The notes under the pieces were generated by a model that saw only the letters and a program-made list of their open reading frames with translations, was not told the DNA's origin and did no database searches. 10,528 nt of DNA from Promethearchaeota archaeon (GTDB taxonomy: Archaea; Asgardarchaeota; Lokiarchaeia; Sigyniarchaeales; SOKP01), in the NCBI GenBank assembly GCA_019894815.1, contig JAGXNU010000057.1, positions 1 to 10,528 of the forward strand, written 5' to 3'. How positions within the stretch are numbered: position 1 is the first letter of the stretch; each line of letters opens with the position of its first letter. This document shows, piece after piece, positions 1-7,045 of this stretch. The translations under genes and the position numbers were made by a program.

Positions 1-1386
1 TATTTGCATTATAATTATAAAAAAGATCTTTTCAGGGGTAGTTAAGTCATCAAACTGTAAATTATGTGTCTTATTTCTAGCAAATTGGGGATGAATTAAT
101 AATTTTGTATATCCTTTTGTGATTGAGATTTCTAGGTTTACTCGTAAATTTATCTCACTTAATAATAAATTGAGTGTTTCCTCTAATTTACTCACATTAG
201 ACTCTAATGTGAAATAACCTTCAAACATGTCGGCGAATTTTTGATCAGCATCAGAAATTGTTATTTTATTTTTATTTTTCTTTGAAAAATTAATTAATTT
301 ATTAACGTCTTTTAATGACTCCTCTACTTTAAGAGAATTATCCTGAACGAACGTTTCGTTTGTTAAAATTGTTTTCATTCTCAATTCAAGATCTGATAGT
401 GCTAGTTCTATTTGGGAGGGGGTTTGAATAGACCTAAAATCTATCTTTAGTAATTGTTCATTTAATTTATCATCTAAACTTGATATCATTTCTTTCAGTT
501 CATTTTCTTTTCTATTTACTTTATTTTCATCTTCTTCAATCAAACGGATTAGTTTTTCATAATCCTCATTAATGATTTTAAATTGGGGTGATAAATTGTC
601 ACACCTAAGTTGAGTTTCGCCGATTTTTAATTTTTGCTTGTTAATTTCATGTTGTATTTCTCTTGCTTTAATTTGTAATATTCTGATTTTCTCAGCATTT
701 GTTAACTCAGGATCTAATTCTAAGGTTGAATTGATTTCTTTTTCATTTTTTATAATTTTTGATGATGCATCCATATTACGCGTGATGCTATTGATATATC
801 TAAAACATAATTTTTTCTTATTTGTCAAATTTTTTAAAATATCAATTACATTTTGGATTTCTTGGTTTAATTTATCAATTTGATTTTTCTTTTTTTGGTA
901 ATCTTGCTCCAAATAATTTAAATTGGTTTTATCATGTATTAAAGATCCATTTAGCTTTTCCAATAAATCTGAAATTGCTTGTATTTCACTAGATTGCTTG
1001 TAGGTCTTGGCGATCTCTAATTCTTTATTAAGTTGAGATTTTTCATTATTCAGAAATATGAATTGAAATGAAAGAATGATTTTCTGAGTCAAATTATTAT
1101 ATTTTGTTATTAAATCAGCATTTAATTCGACTGATTTAAGATAATCTTTTAAGTATTTCAAGAGATTGATTGATTTTTTAATAATTGGGTAATCTGATTC
1201 TAGATTTTTAATAATATTCTCTACTGGTAATGGATCTAAACTTGTGATTAAATCAACTAAATTTTCATCCTTAAATGAGATTAAGTCATCTTCTTTAATC
1301 TTTCCTATTATCAAAGTCAACTTATCTTGGATAATATATTTCTGCGTTCCTATAGTTATTTGTTTATGTTCATCCTCAATTGTCAT
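1..1386 (-). CDS. Long coiled-coil protein of unknown function, C-terminus cut by the window edge
   Basis: I read this frame by hand from an ATG at 1386. It is open for exactly 462 codons to base 1, so the protein continues outside the window. The first ~35 residues look like short beta strands (TIGTQKYIIQ, then KLTLIIGKI), followed by a helical region to ~110. Residues ~115-310 are strongly coiled-coil, rich in Lys, Glu, Asn, Gln and Leu, and more helix runs to ~415. Residues ~418-434 look beta-like, and 446-462 read DDLTTPEKIFFIIIMQI, a polar turn leading into a hydrophobic helix. There is no Walker A motif in the visible part, so a complete SMC/Rad50 head is not present. The start overlaps the upstream gene's end by 11 bases (1376-1386), with AGGAAG just before the ATG, which suggests translational coupling. 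It is the seventh gene of the operon. I do not recognise the family; a structural or SMC-like accessory protein is only a guess. Confidence 0.85.
   Translation of the reverse strand, partial: MTIEDEHKQITIGTQKYIIQDKLTLIIGKIKEDDLISFKDENLVDLITSLDPLPVENIIKNLESDYPIIKKSINLLKYLKDYLKSVELNADLITKYNNLTQKIILSFQFIFLNNEKSQLNKELEIAKTYKQSSEIQAISDLLEKLNGSLIHDKTNLNYLEQDYQKKKNQIDKLNQEIQNVIDILKNLTNKKKLCFRYINSITRNMDASSKIIKNEKEINSTLELDPELTNAEKIRILQIKAREIQHEINKQKLKIGETQLRCDNLSPQFKIINEDYEKLIRLIEEDENKVNRKENELKEMISSLDDKLNEQLLKIDFRSIQTPSQIELALSDLELRMKTILTNETFVQDNSLKVEESLKDVNKLINFSKKNKNKITISDADQKFADMFEGYFTLESNVSKLEETLNLLLSEINLRVNLEISITKGYTKLLIHPQFARNKTHNLQFDDLTTPEKIFFIIIMQI
192..212. repeat. Near-perfect 21-bp palindrome in the partial coiled-coil gene
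   Basis: TCACATTAGA (192-201) and TCTAATGTGA (203-212) are exact reverse complements around a single C. As RNA this would be about a 9-bp stem with a 3-base loop. It lies within the coding sequence for FTLESNVS. No function is evident. Confidence 0.85.
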
Positions 1387-2428
1387 TTATTTCTTCCTGA
1401 TCAAAATGTTTTTTGAATTTCTTAAACTCTTCTTCCTTCAGTTTTTTCCTTTCTCTAATCAAGTCTAGCGGATCTTGTTCTTCTACTTCTATTAAATAAT
1501 CATCTTGAAATTTTTTTTCTAATTGAGATTTAAAAAGTTCTATTTTCTCAGATACTTCTTCACTAATTTCTAATTCTTTTGATGTGTTGAGAGGAATATC
1601 TATTTCACTTAATTTTTCTCTTGATTTTTTCCTCCTTCGTCTTTCAAATTCTCTTGCAGATAATTTTAAGTAATCTTTATAACCTTGTTTTTGCTCTGCT
1701 TGCTTTAGTTTCAATTTTTCTAATTCTTCTTTTTCCTTGACTCTTTGCAAGAGTTTTCTTCTTGTACTTAGATCAGCAGCAGTTAACAACTTTTCATATT
1801 CATTAAAGAATTGTTCAAAAGATAAATCAGGGTCTTCTTTAAAAGCATTCTTGAATTCATTCTTGATCACGATATCAAATTCCTCTGGGATCTTTTCTAA
1901 TTCCATTTTTAATCTATTATGAGTGACTTCTCCATAATAATCTCTTATTTTATGGATTAAACTCAAAAAAATGGAGTTTTGATTTAAAGAATCTAAAAGA
2001 TTGAACCAATCATCCAGAATAATAGAGTTAACATAGGAAATCTGATGATCTACCTTGCTTATTTTTTTCTGGGCAATTAAGTAAAGACCAAGGTTTTTAC
2101 TTTTTTCCTGATCAATTTTCAATCTTAGTAAATGATCTTTATATTGTTCTCTATATTTTTTCAATAAATTATCTTGAAAAGCAAGGAAATTAGCGATATT
2201 CTTGTTAGTTATTTGAGTTATTTCATTATGAAATTCTTGAAGAAGAGTTAACAACTGAATAATTTGTTGTTTATCAACATTAAAAGAATGATTTTCAGAG
2301 ATACCCTTTCTTGATTGTTCTATTTGTTCTATTAAAGAGGAAAGGGAACCTAATCCATTCTCAAGGGTTGTTAACGGTTGGGTAATGCTTTTAATTCTAT
2401 TTAAATCAAGAACGTAATCTTTTGACAT
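1376..2428 (-). CDS. Highly charged coiled-coil protein of unknown function
   Basis: 350 residues and almost wholly helical. Residues ~20-125 contain heptad-like stretches around IEQIEQ and LLTLLQEFHNEI. Residues ~135-220 look more globular (DDWFNLLDSLNQ, DLSFEQFFNEYEKLLTAADL). Residues ~222-275 form a basic helix ending in ERRRRKKSREK (262-272), and 290-345 is alternating acidic and basic helix. There is no signal peptide, membrane segment, cysteine motif or nucleotide-binding loop. The Arg/Lys cluster could contact nucleic acid, acidic lipid or an acidic partner. The start at 2428 is supported by GGTGA at 2436-2432, three bases before the ATG. The gene follows the AAA ATPase after 39 bases and overlaps the next coiled-coil gene by 11, so it may be a partner or substrate of the ATPase (inference). 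I do not recognise the family. Confidence 0.9.
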   Translation of the reverse strand: MSKDYVLDLNRIKSITQPLTTLENGLGSLSSLIEQIEQSRKGISENHSFNVDKQQIIQLLTLLQEFHNEITQITNKNIANFLAFQDNLLKKYREQYKDHLLRLKIDQEKSKNLGLYLIAQKKISKVDHQISYVNSIILDDWFNLLDSLNQNSIFLSLIHKIRDYYGEVTHNRLKMELEKIPEEFDIVIKNEFKNAFKEDPDLSFEQFFNEYEKLLTAADLSTRRKLLQRVKEKEELEKLKLKQAEQKQGYKDYLKLSAREFERRRRKKSREKLSEIDIPLNTSKELEISEEVSEKIELFKSQLEKKFQDDYLIEVEEQDPLDLIRERKKLKEEEFKKFKKHFDQEEINDN

Positions 2429-2467
2429 TTTTCACCAATTTAGTTATCATATTCTTATGTTAAGGGA

Positions 2468-3577
2468 TTAAATTTCAGGAGGTTTATTATCCCTATTATG
2501 TTTTTTCTCATTTCCTTCATCTTTTAATATAAATCCTCTCGTAGTTGCTAGGGTGTTTTGACGTTCGACATGGATTGCTGTGCCTCCAACTAATTTTAAG
2601 GAATCGTAGAATAGATCGTAAGTTAGGAGTTCAACAGAAATCGCTTTTAATAATGCAACCTTAGTTCCTCTTTCGATATCAGATCCAGAATATCCATGAG
2701 TCAATTTTAATAACCCCTCTCCTTTAATTTTCTTGGAAATTTCATTCCATAATATCGTATCGTCAAATTCTGTGACTTTCTGTCCCATTTTATTTGCGAT
2801 TTCTTTTTCAATCTTTTGCATGCGATTGTACTCCTCATTTAAACTAGTAAAAATTTGATTATCGACTCCTATTTTTGCTCGTTTGATTTTATCTAAAAAC
2901 CCCTCAATTATCTGTTTTCTTAAATTATAATCCGGAAAATCAAATCTGAAATGAAATGTAAAACGCCTCCATATTGCTGAATCTAATTGATGTTGGTGAT
3001 TTGTAGCTCCAAATATCGCTAATGGCACACCCTCATAATTAACTCTATCAATTACCTGTAAAAACGAAATGACAGCTCTTTTGATCTCTCCTACTTCATG
3101 AATGTTGGATCGTTCTGACCCAACAGCATCAATTTCATCAAAAAATAAAACAAAAGCACCCCTCTCTTTAGAAATTTCTGAGGATAACTCCACCACGTTT
3201 CGTATGTTTTTAATAGTATCTCCTAATAACGGTGAAACAAGGCGATCTGACTCAACTACACAAATTGGCACGCCATACTTTTTCGCAAATCCTCTAGTTA
3301 GTGAAGTTTTACCCGTTCCGGGAGGGCCATATAAAAGAACAGTGAGATTTGGACTTAACGTGGTATTTTTTAATTGTTCCACGAATTCATAATACTTATT
3401 TAAAGCTTTGAAGAATTCTTCAAGAAGGTCTTTGATGGTTTCATTTCCTAATATATCATCCACGGATTCTTTAATATCTTCTGGAAAATATACCGCACCA
3501 TATTTTCCAAGTCTATCCTTGATAACATCATCCGTGTATATTACTTTCTTTTCAAGATCATCTTTTAATTTTGACAT
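2468..3577 (-). CDS. AAA family ATPase (classical clade, single ATPase domain)
   Basis: 369 residues with one AAA module. Walker A is GPPGTGKTS (84-92) and Walker B is VLFFDEID (143-150), with the hydrolytic Glu present. Sensor 1 is GATN (190-193). The second region of homology has paired arginines in AIWRRF (204-205), candidates for arginine fingers. A GYSGSDIE motif (295-302) marks the small helical domain, as in Cdc48/FtsH/Vps4-type ATPases. All key catalytic residues are present, so ATP hydrolysis and probably ring assembly are expected. The N-terminal ~75 residues are helical and carry no MIT, double-psi barrel or membrane anchor. The pore-loop-1 position reads SPLLGDT (115-121), without the usual aromatic. 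An extra charged helical stretch (~240-285) sits in the lid domain. This WRRF/LLGDT style resembles, from memory, AAA proteins paired with dedicated partners in bacteria and archaea. The specific substrate is unknown; the neighbouring coiled-coil proteins are candidates. The lead-in GAGATGAAAGAAA before the ATG is only a weak ribosome binding site. Confidence 0.95.
   Translation of the reverse strand: MSKLKDDLEKKVIYTDDVIKDRLGKYGAVYFPEDIKESVDDILGNETIKDLLEEFFKALNKYYEFVEQLKNTTLSPNLTVLLYGPPGTGKTSLTRGFAKKYGVPICVVESDRLVSPLLGDTIKNIRNVVELSSEISKERGAFVLFFDEIDAVGSERSNIHEVGEIKRAVISFLQVIDRVNYEGVPLAIFGATNHQHQLDSAIWRRFTFHFRFDFPDYNLRKQIIEGFLDKIKRAKIGVDNQIFTSLNEEYNRMQKIEKEIANKMGQKVTEFDDTILWNEISKKIKGEGLLKLTHGYSGSDIERGTKVALLKAISVELLTYDLFYDSLKLVGGTAIHVERQNTLATTRGFILKDEGNEKKHNRDNKPPEI
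3482..3509. repeat. Perfect 10-bp inverted repeat with an 8-base loop in the AAA ATPase gene
   Basis: Arms TGGAAAATAT (3482-3491) and ATATTTTCCA (3500-3509) are exact reverse complements around ACCGCACC. It covers codons ~23-32 of the ATPase gene, near its 5' end, where a stem could affect translation of the message. Confidence 0.85.
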
Positions 3578-3604
3578 TTTCTTTCATCTCTTTTTTCGAT
3601 ATAT

Positions 3605-4906
3605 TTATTTTTTCTTTCTTTCTTTATCAAATTTTTCACAAAATAGTGCGACTTCATCAATGAGTTCTTTTAAATTATCAATTTGCGACCCAATAAAATT
3701 AAAAATTTCCTTCCTATATTGAACTGAGTCTCTTATCTTCATTTTATCCAATCCAAGATAATTAGGAAAACAAATTAGCTTCATTAAATAAGGTAAAATC
3801 TTTTCATTAGTTTGTAAATCTTTAAATATTGAATAAAAGATATTTTCATCTGATAATTTCCATTTTAAAATCCCCATATATATCAAAAATGCAAAATTCA
3901 TCGAAACCCAATTAATCAATTCTTTTGATAAAAAACCTCTACGTTGAGAAACAAAAGCAAGATAATGCAAGATAAGGGTTTCATTACTGAATTGAGGAAA
4001 ATATCTTATTATTCCATCAGATTGTTTTTTTGTTCTTAAATAATTATTTTCCTCTAATATACTTACAAATTCCTCCTTGGGTGCTAAAAATAGATCATCA
4101 ATTAATCGCATACCAATTCGTTCAGCTAAATTTTCGATAGATTCCTCTTCAGCATTAGCAATAGAGTCAATATAAGGTAAAAATACTTCACTTTTTAAAA
4201 TCATTGGAATTTCACGATCAGGTCGTTCTGGAAAAACCCCAAAACTAGGATCAAGATTAAATAATGATGTAATGTTGTTTATTATTTGATATATTTTTGG
4301 AGAGATGCCAGGAATTTCAAATGAATCAGAAACATCAAGTTTCTCTCTATAGTAGGTATGTGATTGCAACAAATGTCTTTGGCATTCATAGTATTCATTC
4401 GAAAATTTAAGAAGTTTTTCATATATCATTCTTAAATTTGCACCTTTAGGAAATAAACGTTCTTCTATATATTTGCTAAGAGAATACAGGTATGTATCAT
4501 CCAGGTTTTTTTGATCCGGATTAGTTATATGTCTTAAAATGTATAGAGCTCCGATGGATTCATGCAAGAACTCAATGATGTAATCTTTAATATCAATAAT
4601 TGGAATTGTTCCTCTATATTTAATGATAAAATCTTTGATTATTTCATAAACATTGGATCGATACATTGCAGAAAATTCTGATAATGCTCTCACTTTTCTT
4701 ATATTTCTTTTTTCCTCTTCTTCACGAATTTTATCTATTATTTCTGTATCAATCAATAAATCGGCATCCAAATCGTTAATAATTTTTCTTGTTTCTCTAA
4801 GTATTGGTCTCATATGACTGATAAAAGTAAGGTATCTTGGTAAAATATCAGTCCATTTATCACGTTTGCGACCAGATTTTCTTGTAGGTTTTTTTGTGTA
4901 ACTCAT
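3605..4906 (-). CDS. Helical protein with basic termini, function unknown
   Basis: 433 residues, predominantly alpha-helical. The N-terminus is strongly basic (KKPTRKSGRKRDK, 5-17) and the C-terminus ends KERKKK, which suggests disordered charged tails that could bind nucleic acid or acidic partners. The core (~20-420) contains many amphipathic helices rich in Ile, Leu, Tyr and Phe. It includes a hydrophobic stretch around WVSMNFAFLIYMGIL (333-347), which is more likely a buried helix than a membrane span. No catalytic motif or metal site is visible. The gene starts 23 bases after the preceding gene with no clear Shine-Dalgarno (AAATATT before the ATG) and ends 27 bases before the AAA ATPase, so it is probably co-transcribed. 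Its position directly before the ATPase makes it a plausible scaffold or adaptor, by context only. I do not recognise the family. Confidence 0.88.
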   Translation of the reverse strand: MSYTKKPTRKSGRKRDKWTDILPRYLTFISHMRPILRETRKIINDLDADLLIDTEIIDKIREEEEKRNIRKVRALSEFSAMYRSNVYEIIKDFIIKYRGTIPIIDIKDYIIEFLHESIGALYILRHITNPDQKNLDDTYLYSLSKYIEERLFPKGANLRMIYEKLLKFSNEYYECQRHLLQSHTYYREKLDVSDSFEIPGISPKIYQIINNITSLFNLDPSFGVFPERPDREIPMILKSEVFLPYIDSIANAEEESIENLAERIGMRLIDDLFLAPKEEFVSILEENNYLRTKKQSDGIIRYFPQFSNETLILHYLAFVSQRRGFLSKELINWVSMNFAFLIYMGILKWKLSDENIFYSIFKDLQTNEKILPYLMKLICFPNYLGLDKMKIRDSVQYRKEIFNFIGSQIDNLKELIDEVALFCEKFDKERKKK

Positions 4907-4929
4907 AATATTTCATTTTAATAGTAAAT

Positions 4930-6069
4930 TTATTCTTTATCATATCCAACTACAATTTCTGCAAAGATATTAGCAATTTCTACAAAAATTGGAATCTCAA
5001 CACGTACCAATTCACCCAACACCCATTTATTAACATCTTTTAATAAGAAACGTATTTGATTGTGAATCTTTTTATTTATTTCTGAATCGATAACTTTTGA
5101 TAACCACAAACCTCCCCCTAATCTATAAGCAATTATTTTTATCAGTGGTTCAAATAATGGCTCTAATACTTGTCGCATCATCCAAGATTTTGGAATAACG
5201 CTCATATTACTTTCATCATAACCAGGATCATTTAAAATTGGATTTGTTTCATCCACAGATAGTTTTGGCATAAAACTCAATAGTAAAACTAATGCAAAAA
5301 TAGCACAAATTCCGTTTATGGTATAAGAACCTCCAATTTTTTCAATATCATCACTGTTAATTGCTATATTTGCTAAAAACATGCATATAAATACGTTTCT
5401 ATCAAAATTCTCGGATACGTAAGCATATCCTAATTTTGAATCAAGTACCAAGTATTTTTCTTCAAGAATTTTTATAATATCATCAGGAAAGGTGTAAAAA
5501 GTGTAAACTTTTTCCTCGCTTCGTCTTACATCTTTCTCAACGACAAGTTTCTTAGAGACTAATCCAAACATGTTGATAAGTTCTTCAAGTTGATTTTTAA
5601 TATAGTGTCGTGGTTTATTTGGATCCCCAAACATAGCATAAAATTGATGGTCTACAATATGAAAATCATTTCTCTTACTGAAAGCTTCTACCATTCTATC
5701 TATAATAGGGGTTTGAGTTCCCGAGGCGATTGCTTTTGTCTTGGAGGTGACAAAACCATTAAGCAACTCATTTATTATAAAATCTTGTTCATGGGTTCGA
5801 GATTTTAAAATTTTACTAAAGGCTTCAGAGAAATTTTTAGTTTTAGGGAAAAAAAAATTTTGGATTTTTTCATTTACTGCCTTATTAAATAAATCCCCAT
5901 TATTCCTTGGGAAATGTAATTTCATATTTTCAAGCCGTTGAACTAATGCGTCTTTTGCTCCAGGTATATTTTCAACATCTCGTTTTTGTACTTGGTCAAT
6001 TGCTAATTCAAGTCCTTTTTCAAAGGATTGTAAGAGGTCTCGCCAAGATGAATCTATTCTTTCTCCCAT
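4930..6069 (-). CDS. Protein of unknown function with one strongly hydrophobic segment
   Basis: 379 residues. The N-terminal ~130 residues are helical and charged. Residues ~150-210 have a helix-helix-strand pattern (HYIKNQLEELINMFGL, then KVYTFYTFPDDIIKILEEKY) that could be a winged-helix-like fold; this is a visual impression only. Residues ~250-268 are strongly hydrophobic (INGICAIFALVLLLSFM) and could span or dip into a membrane. The remaining C-terminal third is helical with further hydrophobic faces (EIPIFVEIANIFAEIVVG). There is no N-terminal signal peptide. The start at 6069 is supported by AGGAAGAG a few bases upstream. The gene sits 14 bases after the zinc-ribbon gene and 23 before the next, inside the operon. 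If the hydrophobic segment is a real membrane anchor, this would be the only membrane-associated member of the set. I do not recognise the family. Confidence 0.88.
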   Translation of the reverse strand: MGERIDSSWRDLLQSFEKGLELAIDQVQKRDVENIPGAKDALVQRLENMKLHFPRNNGDLFNKAVNEKIQNFFFPKTKNFSEAFSKILKSRTHEQDFIINELLNGFVTSKTKAIASGTQTPIIDRMVEAFSKRNDFHIVDHQFYAMFGDPNKPRHYIKNQLEELINMFGLVSKKLVVEKDVRRSEEKVYTFYTFPDDIIKILEEKYLVLDSKLGYAYVSENFDRNVFICMFLANIAINSDDIEKIGGSYTINGICAIFALVLLLSFMPKLSVDETNPILNDPGYDESNMSVIPKSWMMRQVLEPLFEPLIKIIAYRLGGGLWLSKVIDSEINKKIHNQIRFLLKDVNKWVLGELVRVEIPIFVEIANIFAEIVVGYDKE

Positions 6070-6083
6070 TTTCTCTTCCTATT

Positions 6084-7043
6084 TTAGTTCCAATTTAACT
6101 CATCAGATATCTTTTTCAGAGCATTAATCAATGGTCTAATAATCTTTTTATCATAAATGTTTGGAGAAGATACTCCCCTTTGCGCTTTCCATCCCATTTG
6201 AGTACCTTCGGCCATCTCTCTCTGTCCATACTTAATTAATTTACTAAAATCTCGAGTCCACCAATAAAATCTAAGCCAACGTTTATTAGGATTATTATTT
6301 GAATATATAACAACAATCGCTTTCCATTCACCTACAAGCCATTTTAAGGTTATTCCACTTGTAGGCATGTAAAAATTAATTGGAAAATTACTGTGAAATC
6401 GCAAATCAAGATCTTTAGAATCGATATTAAAAATTGGTTGATTAAATCCTTCTAGAATCACAATTTCTGAACAATGTTGACAGATATAATGAGATTTGTG
6501 TTTTTCCATTTTCTTTTGGCAATTTGGACAGGTTTTATTCTCAAGTATACGATATTTAATGATGTCTAATTTTTTCTTTATTTCTAAATCTTCTTCAGTT
6601 TCTGGAGCCTTCTTATCATAACTTCCTTTCCAATTCCATAATTCATCAAAAGATTCATCAATTTTCTCCAAAGATTTAATTAAGTTATTTAAAACGGGAT
6701 TATCATAAATTTTGAGCATTCCGGCATGTTGGTAAGTTTTCCACCATGAAATTCGGACGTATCTTTCGCTTTTTAACAATGCACTATGGCAAATTAGAGC
6801 TGCTATCACTCTAGTTTCCGTTTTATTGATAATTATCCCTTTCTCACAAATTTCATAATCTTTATTTAAAGTTAGTTGGGTGTGGAAATAATCACCATCT
6901 AAAAATCCTTCTTTTTCCTCGCCCTCATCTGAAATTTCTTCACTTGTTTTATCTTTAGGTTTTATTATCTTTCTACATTGAGGGCATTGAAAGATACCTG
7001 CTACAAGAGTTTCCATTTCAACACTACATGAGGGGCATTTCAT
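6084..7043 (-). CDS. Internally duplicated double zinc-ribbon protein, function unknown
   Basis: 319 residues made of two related halves. Half one (1-139) opens with a four-cysteine zinc ribbon: CPSC at 3-6 and CPQC at 20-23. Half two (171-319) opens with CPNC at 172-175 and CQHC at 188-191. After each ribbon comes the same pattern: a beta-rich region, then an Arg-aromatic-hydrophobic-Arg strand ending in Trp-Trp (RYVRISWW at 94-101; RWLRFYWW at 255-262). A terminal helix with matching ending follows (LIKSLEKIDESFDELWNW, 121-138; LINALKKISDELNW, 305-318). An acidic linker (TSEEISDEGEEKE) follows the first ribbon. All eight cysteines are present, so two zinc ions are expected. Zinc ribbons of this kind bind nucleic acids or proteins; the ligand here is unknown. 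The gene begins two bases after the upstream stop, indicating coupled translation. Confidence 0.92.
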   Translation of the reverse strand: MKCPSCSVEMETLVAGIFQCPQCRKIIKPKDKTSEEISDEGEEKEGFLDGDYFHTQLTLNKDYEICEKGIIINKTETRVIAALICHSALLKSERYVRISWWKTYQHAGMLKIYDNPVLNNLIKSLEKIDESFDELWNWKGSYDKKAPETEEDLEIKKKLDIIKYRILENKTCPNCQKKMEKHKSHYICQHCSEIVILEGFNQPIFNIDSKDLDLRFHSNFPINFYMPTSGITLKWLVGEWKAIVVIYSNNNPNKRWLRFYWWTRDFSKLIKYGQREMAEGTQMGWKAQRGVSSPNIYDKKIIRPLINALKKISDELNWN

Positions 7044-7045
7044 AA

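Noticed and set aside
974..1002. Direct repeat of ATTGCTTGTA, twice.
   Set aside because: Only two copies of 10 bases inside coding sequence, not in a regular array.
3408..3423. 16-bp perfect palindrome TTGAAGAATTCTTCAA.
   Set aside because: It follows directly from the codons for Glu-Glu-Phe-Phe, and a loop-free palindrome of this size is expected about 0.5 times by chance in this AT-rich length.
2468..3577. AAA ATPase as an ESCRT Vps4/katanin-type protein, which would fit an Asgard genome.
   Set aside because: There is no MIT domain, the pore loop lacks the aromatic, the second region of homology reads WRRF, and no Snf7-type ESCRT-III protein is recognisable nearby.
6331..6365. 8-bp inverted repeat CCTACAAG / CTTGTAGG with a 19-base spacer in the zinc-ribbon gene.
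   Set aside because: The short arms and long spacer make it unremarkable by chance.
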